A stretch of DNA of 16,110 bases from Clostridia bacterium (GCA_030610745.1 JAUWRC010000017.1:1-16110), one strand, 5' to 3'; numbered from the stretch's first letter, positions 7,629 through 14,361 are shown. Numbers and translations: made by a program. Notes: a model not told the origin generated them from the sequence alone.

Positions 7629-10600
7629 CTACTCATCCCCTTCTTCCATATCTTTGATGGAGAGGCGCTTTGTATTTTTCCAGAATTCTAGATTTAACCC
7701 AAGTGCTTGAAGCTCTTTAGCCAATACCTTAAAGGATTCAGGGGTTTGAGTTTCTAATGTATTTTCTCCTTTTATTAGCCACTCATGTAGGCTCGTTCTA
7801 CCCTGCACGTCATCCGACTTGCGGGTAAGCATTTCCTGGAGAGTATGGGCTGCTCCATATCCCTCCAAAGCCCACACCTCCATCTCCCCAAATCTCTGTC
7901 CTCCTTGCCTGGACCTACCTCCCATGGGCTGTTGAGTGATTAAAGCATAAGGTCCCGTGGAGCGAGCATGCACCTTCTCTTCGGCTAAATGAATAAGCTT
8001 CATCATATACATATAGCCTACAGCAACCTCCCCGTTAAAAGCTTCTCCTGTCCGCCCGTTATAGAGAGTAACCTTGCCTGACTCAGGAAGATGAGCTTCC
8101 TTTAATAAATCTTTTATTTCTTCTGTTTTAGGTCCTTCAAAAACAGGGCAGATCATCTGCATTCCTAAGGTTTTAGCCACAAACCCCAGATGAGTCTCCA
8201 GAATCTGGCCTATGTTCATTCTGGAAGGAACGCCTAAGGGATTTAATACTATTTCCATGGGAGTCCCATCAGTAAGATAAGGCATATCCTCTTCAGGAAG
8301 TATCTTACCAACAACTCCTTTGTTTCCGTGTCGACCAGACATCTTATCCCCTATCTCAATTTTACGCCGAATAGCCACATATACCTTCACTCTCTCTTTT
8401 ATATCCACAGGCAGATCATTCTTATGGGCTTGAGAAAAAACCCTAACCCCGATTACCTTACCCTTAATTCCATGGGGAACTCTCAGAGAGTTATCTTTAA
8501 CCTTTTGCGCCTTTTCTCCAAAGATACTCCGTAAGAGTCTTTCCTCCGGAGTAAGCTTTATCTCTACCTGAGGGGTCACCTTACCCACCAGAATATCTCC
8601 CGATTTTACCTGTGCTCCGACTCTTATAATACCCCTTTCGTCTAAATCCTTTAAAGCCGATTCCTCAACATTAGGAACATCTGCGGTTATCTCCTCTACC
8701 CCTGAGCGGAGTTCCTTTGCCTCTATTTGAAACTCTTCAATATGTATAGAAGTGAAAATATCTTCTTTAACCAACTTTTCACTAATGAGAATTGCGTCTT
8801 CGAAATTATATCCTTCTCCAGACATGAAAGCTACCAGAACGTTACGACCCAGGGATAACTTACCCTCATGGATGGCCGGACCATCGGCTATGAAGGCTCC
8901 TTCTTTTACTTTATCACCTTTAGACACAATGGGTCTTTGATTTATACAGGTTCTTTGATTAGATCTTTTAAATTTAGTTAAGCCGTAGGTATCTATTCCT
9001 TTTGGGGTTTTTATCCTTATCCCGTCAGCATCGAGGGAGACAACCTCTCCTTCCCTTTTTGCTCTCACTGCACTCATAGAATCTTCGGCTACTTTTGCCT
9101 CCATTCCTGTTTGAACGAAAGCCTGTTCCGGATTTTCCAATGGCACTGCCTGACGCTGCATATTTGAACCCATCAAAGCCCGATTAGCCTCATTATGTTC
9201 CAAAAAAGGAATTAAAGAAGTAGTAATACTGACTATCTGTTTGGGGGAAACATCCACATAATCTACTCTTTCTTTGGGGACACTTACAATCTCTCCTCTG
9301 AACCTGGCTATAAGTTCTGAGGAAAGAAAATTTCCTTCCTTATCTACAGTACCAGCACCAGCAATATAGTACTTATCCTCTTCTCGGGCATCAAGATATA
9401 CCACTTCCCGAAATGCTTTCCCATCTTTTACTTTTCTATAAGGAGTCTCCAAAAAACCAAACTCATTCACTCTAGCATAGGTAGCCAGGGAATTAATTAA
9501 ACCAATGTTTTGTCCCTCAGGTGTCTCTATAGGACAGATACGCCCATAATGAGTATAGTGTATATCTCTTACTTCTTCCTTTGCTTGCACTCGGGTCAGC
9601 CCACCCGGCCCCAGGGCAGAGAGTCTGCGTTTATGAGTTAATTCTGCCAGAGGATTAGTTCGATCTAAATACTGAGAAAGAGTTCCTGTATTAAAAAAAC
9701 TATTGATTGAATTTCTTACCGTTCCAATGTTAACTAAAGAACGCGGCGTAATGGTATCCGGATCCTGAATGCTCATTCCTTGTTGAACTATTCTTGCCAG
9801 GTGAGTTAATCCAATACGAAGTTGATTAATCAAAAGGTCGCCTACCCCCCTCACTCTTCTATGAGAAAGATGGTCTAAACTCTCTTTTTCCTTTTTTTCC
9901 CTGTTTAAGCTAAATAGAGACTTTACGACTCCTACTACATCACTTAACTTAAGAACCTCTGTTTTCCAATCCTCGTCCAAACCCAACTCTTTGTTAAGTT
10001 GAAACCTACCTATCTTACCCAAATTGTATCTACGAGAATCGAGAAAAGTTCTGGTAAAAATCTCTTTGACCGACTCAAAAACAAGAGGACGACCAGGTCT
10101 GAGTCTCTGGCAAATCTTAAGAAGAGCCTCTTTTTGCGAACTAGCCCCATCTTGCGCGAAACTGTCTTCCAGAATTTTTTTGTCTTCGGGATGAGAAAAC
10201 TCTTTAAGAATTTGCCTGGGACTCCCTCCCATAGCTCTTAAAAACAGAGTAGCCAGCTGTCTTCTTCCCCTATTAATGCGCATATATAAAAGATTATCTT
10301 TTATTCCAAAATCGAGCCAATTCCCTCGCTCAGGAATAATTCGTGCCTGGTAGGATATCTGTCTCCCAGAAGAAGCAGAAGTATTCTCTTCGAAAAAAAC
10401 ACCGGGAGAGCGCTGCAATTGATTAACTATTATCTTCTCTGCCCCATTAACAATAAAACTTCCCCTTTCCATCATCAGAGGAAAATCCCCTAGATAAACC
10501 TCCTGGTCTGTCACCTCTCCTGTCTCCTTTTTGATTAAGCGAAACTTAACGTAGAAAGGGAGAGAATAAGTCAATCCCTCTTCCTCGCAGCTTTCTATAA

Positions 10601-10844
10601 GATACCTGGGTTCATTGAAATGGTACTCAATAAAATCTAAGACCACTTTCCCATTATAGCTCTCTATAGGAAAAACACCCTTAAAAACTCCTTGCAGGCC
10701 CTCTCTTTTTCTTTTTTCTGGGGGAATATCCTTCTGTAGAAAATTTTCGAAGGAAGTTTTTTGTAGCTCCAAAAGATCGGGAATCTCCATACAGGGGTCA
10801 GACTTAGTAAAATCTATTACCTTTTCCCCTATTTTTTTGTACAT
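7629..10844 (-). CDS. rpoB: DNA-directed RNA polymerase beta subunit
   Basis: Beta forms one side of the RNA polymerase cleft, binds the transcript end and contains the rifampicin pocket. The ATG at 10844-10842 has GGAG 8 bases upstream and gives 1071 residues. That is compact: E. coli has 1342 with lineage-specific insertions. Visible blocks: PDLLELQKTSFENFLQ near residue 22; the RRDR at 385-411, which ends THKRRLSALGPGGL; CPIETPEG; GYNFEDAILIS; GDKMSGRHGNKG; and GGQRFGEMEVWALE with KSDDVQGR near the end. Several RRDR residues differ from the consensus. The gap to rplL upstream is 138 bases and holds repeats and a hairpin; the gap to rpoC is a dispersed repeat. The 3' end is otherwise normal (MEEGDE then TAG). 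Confidence 0.97.
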   Translation of the reverse strand: MYKKIGEKVIDFTKSDPCMEIPDLLELQKTSFENFLQKDIPPEKRKREGLQGVFKGVFPIESYNGKVVLDFIEYHFNEPRYLIESCEEEGLTYSLPFYVKFRLIKKETGEVTDQEVYLGDFPLMMERGSFIVNGAEKIIVNQLQRSPGVFFEENTSASSGRQISYQARIIPERGNWLDFGIKDNLLYMRINRGRRQLATLFLRAMGGSPRQILKEFSHPEDKKILEDSFAQDGASSQKEALLKICQRLRPGRPLVFESVKEIFTRTFLDSRRYNLGKIGRFQLNKELGLDEDWKTEVLKLSDVVGVVKSLFSLNREKKEKESLDHLSHRRVRGVGDLLINQLRIGLTHLARIVQQGMSIQDPDTITPRSLVNIGTVRNSINSFFNTGTLSQYLDRTNPLAELTHKRRLSALGPGGLTRVQAKEEVRDIHYTHYGRICPIETPEGQNIGLINSLATYARVNEFGFLETPYRKVKDGKAFREVVYLDAREEDKYYIAGAGTVDKEGNFLSSELIARFRGEIVSVPKERVDYVDVSPKQIVSITTSLIPFLEHNEANRALMGSNMQRQAVPLENPEQAFVQTGMEAKVAEDSMSAVRAKREGEVVSLDADGIRIKTPKGIDTYGLTKFKRSNQRTCINQRPIVSKGDKVKEGAFIADGPAIHEGKLSLGRNVLVAFMSGEGYNFEDAILISEKLVKEDIFTSIHIEEFQIEAKELRSGVEEITADVPNVEESALKDLDERGIIRVGAQVKSGDILVGKVTPQVEIKLTPEERLLRSIFGEKAQKVKDNSLRVPHGIKGKVIGVRVFSQAHKNDLPVDIKERVKVYVAIRRKIEIGDKMSGRHGNKGVVGKILPEEDMPYLTDGTPMEIVLNPLGVPSRMNIGQILETHLGFVAKTLGMQMICPVFEGPKTEEIKDLLKEAHLPESGKVTLYNGRTGEAFNGEVAVGYMYMMKLIHLAEEKVHARSTGPYALITQQPMGGRSRQGGQRFGEMEVWALEGYGAAHTLQEMLTRKSDDVQGRTSLHEWLIKGENTLETQTPESFKVLAKELQALGLNLEFWKNTKRLSIKDMEEGDE

Positions 10845-10860
10845 AAATTAATCTCCCTCT

Positions 10861-10981
10861 TAGTTCGTAGTTCGTTGACTAGGATTTTCTAATTTCTTCC
10901 TAGTTCTGAACCGTCTTTTCTGACTACGAACTAAGCCTATAGTGACTTACGTCACTATCGAACTACGAACAATGAACACAA
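10861..10981. repeat. ACGA-family heptamer words in the rplL-rpoB gap
   Basis: Period-7 units occur in three blocks: TAGTTCG, TAGTTCG, TTGACTA at 10861-10881; GACTACG, AACTAAG at 10922-10935; and AACTACG, AACAATG, AACACAA at 10961-10981. The first and second blocks form a 13-base perfect inverted repeat (10859-10871 with 10923-10935). They surround an AT-rich stretch with no apparent words. The blocks occupy the spacer that in E. coli carries the rplL-rpoB attenuation and RNase III site. Confidence 0.65.
10939..10958 (-). other. Perfect 8-base-pair hairpin in the rplL-rpoB spacer
   Basis: ATAGTGAC at 10939-10946 and GTCACTAT at 10951-10958 are perfect reverse complements around a 4-base loop. 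There is no run of U on the transcript side, so it is not a standard Rho-independent terminator. Its place between rplL and rpoB, where E. coli has a processing and attenuation region, makes an RNA processing or partial-termination role possible but unproven. Confidence 0.5.
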
Positions 10982-10982
10982 T

Positions 10983-11612
10983 TTATTTTAACTCTACCTT
11001 AGCTCCTGCAGCCTCTAGAACCTCTTTGATCTTGAGAGCCTCTTCTTTGGACACTCCTTCTCTAACAGGCTTCGGAGCCTGTTCTACTAAATCCTTAGCC
11101 TCCTTTAGCCCCAGAGAGGTAAGTTTCCGTACCTCCTTAATTACCTGAATTTTTTTACTCCCCATCTCACTTAAGATTACATCAAATTCAGTCTTCTCTT
11201 CCTCTAACTTTTTCTCAGGAGATAGAGAAGCTTGCGCAGCGATTTGAGGAGCAATAGCTTGTACTCCAAACCTATCTTCGAGTTCCTTTATTAATTCTGT
11301 AAGCTCCAGTACATTCATCCCCTCAATTGCTTTTATAATCTCCTCTTTTTTACCCGCCTTTGCCTCTGGCTTACCCATCCTCTCGGCCTCTTTACTTACT
11401 TCTGTTTTTGTTTTTGCTTTTGGCTCACCGGTCTTCTTCTCTTTTTTTTTACTTATTTCCACTTCTGGCTCATCCGCTTTTGGCCTATTCACCTTCTTGG
11501 TTTCTTTACTTATCCCTACTTTTGGTTCATTAGTCTTTTTATCTTCTTTTTTTACTGTGGTTGGCTCATCCACCTTTTCGGCATCCTTTTTTGCTGCTAA
11601 TGTTCGTGTCAT
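10983..11612 (-). CDS. rplL: 50S ribosomal protein L7/L12 with a long charged N-terminal extension
   Basis: L7/L12 forms the mobile stalk that recruits and activates translation GTPases. Residues 89-209 are a complete ordinary L7/L12: an N-terminal dimerisation domain (EEIIKAIEGMNVLELTEL), an Ala-rich hinge, and a C-terminal domain with KIQVIKEVRKLTSLGLKEAK and EALKIKEVLEAAGAKVELK. The family is normally ~120-130 residues. Here 209 are encoded from the ATG at 11612, which has an AAGGAG site 8 bases upstream. The extra ~80 residues are Lys/Glu-rich, low complexity, and contain degenerate repeats built on EPK and ISK words. An internal ATG at 11378 would give a normal 131-residue protein and has its own AGAGG site. 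Both products may be made. It follows rplJ after a repeat-filled gap. Confidence 0.93.
   Translation of the reverse strand: MTRTLAAKKDAEKVDEPTTVKKEDKKTNEPKVGISKETKKVNRPKADEPEVEISKKKEKKTGEPKAKTKTEVSKEAERMGKPEAKAGKKEEIIKAIEGMNVLELTELIKELEDRFGVQAIAPQIAAQASLSPEKKLEEEKTEFDVILSEMGSKKIQVIKEVRKLTSLGLKEAKDLVEQAPKPVREGVSKEEALKIKEVLEAAGAKVELK
11376..11393 (-). promoter_or_regulatory. Possible internal ribosome binding site and start inside rplL
   Basis: AAAGAGG at 11393-11387 precedes an in-frame ATG at 11378-11376 by 8 bases. A protein starting here would be 131 residues (MGKPEAKAGKKEE onward), the usual L7/L12 length. The site decides whether the charged extension is always present or whether two forms coexist. 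The upstream start has the stronger ribosome binding site, so this site is only a candidate. Confidence 0.4.
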
Positions 11613-11639
11613 ACTCCTGTCTCCTTCCCTTCTAAAGTT

Positions 11640-11796
11640 AATTAGTTTATTAGAGATTAGAGATTAGAGATTAGTTCATTTTTAGTCTTTTAACTCAATT
11701 CACTGATTCACTAATCAACTCAATTAACTAATATCTACAAACTCAATCTCTCAATTAACTAATCTCTAATTAACTAATCCACTAATCATCTTCTTT
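11640..11796. repeat. Spacer repeat cluster between rplJ and rplL
   Basis: This cluster fills the 169-base gap and reaches into the 3' end of rplJ. Bases 11647-11674 are clean 7-base tandem units: TTATTAG followed by AGATTAG three times. Bases 11663-11732 are the inverted partner of 7532-7601. Bases 11740-11763 are identical to 13052-13075 in the rplA-rplK gap. Bases 11757-11796 repeat 7588-7627 directly and include the last codons and stop of rplJ. No gene is visible in the stretch. Confidence 0.85.
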
Positions 11797-12336
11797 CTGC
11801 AAACTTTGCGGTGAATCATTACTTTTCTTCTTTGACAAAATTGCTTTCAATAAGCCCATTAAATTACTCAGGGGGGAATTCAAAATTCCCAATAATTTCC
11901 TCAAGGGAGACTGTATGCCTCCTAGAAGCTGTGATAGGAGAACTTCTCGCGAAGGCATCTCTCCCAGACGCCTTACCTCGTCACTCTTCAGGATATTTCT
12001 ACCTAAAATTCCCCCTTTTATAGCTAGATTGGGATGATCTAGAATAAATTCTTTAACTATTCTAGCCGAAGCCAGGGGGTCTTTTCCAACAAAAATTATC
12101 CCTGTACCTTCAGAAAAAAACTGATTCAAACCCTCCAGCCCTATTTTCTCTATAGCTCGATGAGCTAAACTATTTTTGACTACATGGAATCTCGCTTCTA
12201 CCCCTCTTAGCATTTTTCTAAATTCGGTCAGCTCGACTACTTTTAACCCCTGGTAATCAAAGATAAAAGAGGCCTCACTCTTTTTCAAATCTTCTCCTAT
12301 TCTCTTCACTTCTTCTATCTTTGCTTGTCTGTTCAT
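11782..12336 (-). CDS. rplJ: 50S ribosomal protein L10 (stalk base)
   Basis: L10 binds 23S rRNA and carries the L7/L12 dimers through a long C-terminal helix. The ATG at 12336-12334 gives MNRQAKIEEVKRIGEDLKK and 184 residues, close to the usual 165-180. FIFDYQGLKVVELTEFRKML around residues 24-43 and VVKNSLAHRA around 52-61 are typical. The C-terminal helix region shows repeated hydrophobic segments (SPLRKLLGIL, SPLSNLMGLL), consistent with binding more than one L7/L12 dimer. The tail is Lys/Asp/Glu-rich, and its last codons (KEDD and TAG) fall inside a dispersed repeat. Only 1 base separates it from rplA. There is therefore no room upstream for the L10-binding leader that controls rplJL in many bacteria, and coupling to rplA is likely. 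Confidence 0.97.
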   Translation of the reverse strand: MNRQAKIEEVKRIGEDLKKSEASFIFDYQGLKVVELTEFRKMLRGVEARFHVVKNSLAHRAIEKIGLEGLNQFFSEGTGIIFVGKDPLASARIVKEFILDHPNLAIKGGILGRNILKSDEVRRLGEMPSREVLLSQLLGGIQSPLRKLLGILNSPLSNLMGLLKAILSKKKSNDSPQSLQKEDD

Positions 12337-12337
12337 C

Positions 12338-13036
12338 TCACAACATCTCCAGAGTTTTCTCTACGTTTATCTTTACTCCTGGACCCATGGTAGAGCAAAG
12401 AGAAATTCCCTTGACATATCTTCCTTTTACTGTGGAAGGTTTATCTTTAACCAAGGAGGTCAACAAAACCTTGAAATTATCCCACAAGGCCTCTTTAGAA
12501 AAGGAAGTTTTTCCTAGCAAAACATGTATCACTCCCGTAGCGTCATTCCTATACTCGACCTTACCTTTTTTTAGTTCCTCTATAACGCTGGCAGGATCAT
12601 CACTCACTGTCCCAATCTTGGGAGAAGGCATTAAACCACGTGGACCGAGAATCCTTCCCAATCTTGCCACTACTCTCATCATTTCAGGAGTTGAGATTAC
12701 AGCATCGAAATCTAGCCATCCTCCTTCGATTCTTTTTACTATCTCCTCTGCCCCTACGTAGTCCGCTCCTTTCTCTTCTGCCTGGCGGGCTTTGTCTCCT
12801 TTAGCAAAAACCAGTATTTTTATGGTCTTTCCTGTCCCTTGAGGAAGTATTACTGTTCCCCTTACTCGCTCTCCTTTTTCTTTTGGTTTTATATTGAGAG
12901 AAATAGCTATCTCCACTGATTCCTCAAACTGAGAGTTAGAAATCTCTTTAACCAATTCTATAGCTTTCAGAGGCCCATAGAATTGGTTTTTCTCGAGCTT
13001 TTTCTTTGCCAGAAGATATCTTTTGCTTCTTCTCAT
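12338..13036 (-). CDS. rplA: 50S ribosomal protein L1
   Basis: L1 forms the mobile L1 stalk that guides deacylated tRNA out of the E site. In E. coli it also represses its own operon. The ATG at 13036-13034 gives MRRSKRYLLAKKKLEK and 232 residues, the normal size. Signatures: FEESVEIAISLNIKP around residues 37-51; LPQGTGK; VLGRILGPRGLMP-like sequence (ARLGRILGPRGLMPSPKIGT) in the second domain; and the C-terminal STMGPGVKIN. The ribosome binding site is poor: AGGA about 11 bases upstream, bordering heptamer repeat DNA that fills the 47-base gap to rplK. It ends 1 base before rplJ. The L11-L1-L10-L12 order is standard for bacteria. Confidence 0.97.
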   Translation of the reverse strand: MRRSKRYLLAKKKLEKNQFYGPLKAIELVKEISNSQFEESVEIAISLNIKPKEKGERVRGTVILPQGTGKTIKILVFAKGDKARQAEEKGADYVGAEEIVKRIEGGWLDFDAVISTPEMMRVVARLGRILGPRGLMPSPKIGTVSDDPASVIEELKKGKVEYRNDATGVIHVLLGKTSFSKEALWDNFKVLLTSLVKDKPSTVKGRYVKGISLCSTMGPGVKINVEKTLEML

Positions 13037-13051
13037 AAAACGCTTTTTCCT

Positions 13052-13086
13052 AACTCAATCTCTCAATTAACTAATTAACTCAATTA
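13052..13086. repeat. TTAGTTAA-family repeat between rplK and rplA
   Basis: This short spacer is made of CTCAATT and TTAACTAA words. Bases 13052-13075 are identical over 24 bases to 11740-11763. The repeat runs into the rplK stop codon (TAA at 13086-13084). It lies where a ribosome binding site for rplA would be expected to be fed from rplK translation. Confidence 0.75.
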
Positions 13087-13524
13087 ACTGGTATTTTCTT
13101 CCTTCACTCTCAAGCCCATATTTCTGGCTGTGCCTTCAATGATTCTCACTGCTGAAGGAATATCGTAGGCATTTAAATCTACCATTTTGGTCTGAGCTAT
13201 TTTTTCTAGATCTTTTCTCGTTACCGTGCCTACCTTCTTTTTATGAGGCTGTCCTGAACCTTTCTCGATTCCAGCTGCTTTCTTAAGTAAGGACGCAGCA
13301 GGAGGAGTCTTTAGTTCAAAAGTAAAGGATCTATCCTTATAAATAGTTATCAATACCGGTATTAAGATATCACCTTTGTTCTTGGTCTTTTCATTAAAAG
13401 ACTTACAAAAACCCATTATGTTAACACCATGCTGACCCAATGCTGGTCCCACCGGAGGAGCAGGATTAGCCTTCCCTGCCTGAATTTGTAGTTTAATACT
13501 AGCCATAATTGGTTTTTTGGCCAT
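13084..13524 (-). CDS. rplK: 50S ribosomal protein L11
   Basis: L11 binds the GTPase-associated region of 23S rRNA, is needed for the RelA response and is part of the thiostrepton site. The ATG at 13524-13522 overlaps the nusG stop as TAATG, with GGAG 8 bases upstream inside nusG. The product has 146 residues, slightly longer than the usual ~141. The N terminus reads MAKKPIMASIKLQIQAGK, with a few extra residues relative to the common MAKK-V-x-IKLQ pattern. A second Met at residue 7 is an alternative start. The diagnostic NPAPPVGPALGQHGVNI segment, around residues 20-36, is intact. The C-terminal rRNA-binding domain shows GIEKGSGQPHKKKVG and EGTARNMGL. Order and coupling match the standard nusG-rplK-rplA cluster. 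Confidence 0.97.
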   Translation of the reverse strand: MAKKPIMASIKLQIQAGKANPAPPVGPALGQHGVNIMGFCKSFNEKTKNKGDILIPVLITIYKDRSFTFELKTPPAASLLKKAAGIEKGSGQPHKKKVGTVTRKDLEKIAQTKMVDLNAYDIPSAVRIIEGTARNMGLRVKEENTS

Positions 13525-14054
13525 TAAAGTCTCTCCACATTCACATATTCTAATTCTAAAGGAGTTTCTCTACCAAATATAGAAACCAAAACTTTAAGCC
13601 TTTGCTGTTGAGGATTAAGTTCTATTATTTCTCCCTGGAAGTTAGTAAAGGGCCCTTGGGTAATACGAATGCTTTCCCCTGGCTCGAAAATAATACCGGG
13701 CTTAGGCTTTTTCTCCAACAGACCTATTCGGTACTCAATATTGGTCACTTCTTTTTTATCTAAAGCAACCGGCTGCTCTTTAGGGCCAACGAAACCGCTA
13801 ACTCCCGGCGTATTGCTAATAACAAACTTAGCCTCATCCGTCAGGTCTGCCTCAATCAACATATACCCAGGGAAAAACTTTCTCCTATAAGTTCTCCTCT
13901 TTCCGTTCTTAATTTCGGTTATTCTCTCTTTAGGAATCAAAATACGGGAAATCTTATCTTTTACTCCAAAAGACTCGATTCTTTGCTTAAGACTTGCCCT
14001 CACCTTATCTTCTTGCCCAGCATACGTATGAAGAGCATACCATTCCTTACTCAT
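13524..14054 (-). CDS. nusG: Transcription elongation/antitermination factor NusG
   Basis: NusG binds the RNA polymerase clamp and links it to Rho or to the ribosome through S10. The ATG at 14054-14052 has GAGG 5 bases upstream and gives 176 residues, the usual length. The NGN domain begins WYALHTYAGQEDKVRASL. It contains the IPKERITEIKNGKRR segment and the conserved FFPGYMLIEADL block around residues 60-71. The C-terminal KOW domain is visible from about residue 128 as IRITQGPFTNFQGEI, ending LELEYVNVERL. No insertion is seen. It follows secE after 10 bases and shares one base of its stop with the rplK start. The secE-nusG pairing is nearly universal and strengthens both calls. Confidence 0.98.
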   Translation of the reverse strand: MSKEWYALHTYAGQEDKVRASLKQRIESFGVKDKISRILIPKERITEIKNGKRRTYRRKFFPGYMLIEADLTDEAKFVISNTPGVSGFVGPKEQPVALDKKEVTNIEYRIGLLEKKPKPGIIFEPGESIRITQGPFTNFQGEIIELNPQQQRLKVLVSIFGRETPLELEYVNVERL

Positions 14055-14064
14055 AGTTTCCTCA

Positions 14065-14250
14065 TTATTTTAGAAAAAATTTTAGAATCTGATAAAACAT
14101 AAGGTCTATGCCCCCTATAAGCACAGCAAAAATGACAACAGTTATCAAAACCACGAGAGTGGACCTTATTATGCGAGGTCGAGAAGGCCAAGTCACCCTT
14201 TTCATCTCTCCTTTTACCGCTCGAAGAAAAACACTTATCTTTTTTATCAT
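14065..14250 (-). CDS. secE: Preprotein translocase subunit SecE
   Basis: SecE clamps the two halves of the SecY channel in the inner membrane. The 61-residue product from the ATG at 14250-14248 is the short single-span form found in most bacteria; E. coli has three spans. The amphipathic segment FLRAVKGEMKRVTWPSRPR, around residues 8-26, contains the SecE motif (E-K-R-V-T-W-P). It is followed by one transmembrane helix, about residues 30-57 (LVVLITVVIFAVLIGGIDLMFY). No Shine-Dalgarno site is visible; the 20 bases upstream are AAC/CAAC heptamer-like words. The leader back to tRNA-Trp is 116 bases. An in-frame stop at 14268-14266 rules out a longer start. Confidence 0.95.
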   Translation of the reverse strand: MIKKISVFLRAVKGEMKRVTWPSRPRIIRSTLVVLITVVIFAVLIGGIDLMFYQILKFFLK

Positions 14251-14277
14251 TTTCGTTGTTGGTTGTTAATTAAACCC

Positions 14278-14325
14278 AGATTCGGACGAGCGCTGTTCTC
14301 ATCTCCAGGAAAATTTACCGAATCT
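14278..14325 (-). other. Stem-loop in the secE leader
   Basis: AGATTCGG at 14278-14285 and CCGAATCT at 14318-14325 form a perfect 8-base-pair stem around a 32-base loop, within the leader between tRNA-Trp and secE. It has no U tract and is not a terminator. The stem lies about 28 bases upstream of the secE start. It could protect the 5' end left by tRNA processing; this is inference. Confidence 0.4.
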
Positions 14326-14333
14326 CCCTTTAC

Positions 14334-14361
14334 TATTCACTAACGACCATTCACTAAATAC
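14334..14361. repeat. Heptamer array directly downstream of tRNA-Trp
   Basis: Four consecutive period-7 units read TATTCAC, TAACGAC, CATTCAC, TAAATAC on the plus strand, ending 5 bases from the encoded CCA of tRNA-Trp. They are a member of the spacer repeat system, in a position equivalent to the array next to tRNA-Tyr. A further short run of AAC-type words covers about 14255-14275. Confidence 0.6.

Noticed and set aside
12321..12761. Plus-strand frame of 146 codons opposite rplA
   Set aside because: It is fully antisense to a clear ribosomal protein gene. Its composition mirrors L1 codons, and it has no recognisable domain or ribosome binding site.
14270..14302. Ten-codon upstream frame (MRTALVRIWV) in the secE leader
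   Set aside because: GGAG directly abuts the ATG, which is too close for initiation. A short frame like this is expected by chance; only conservation could rescue it.
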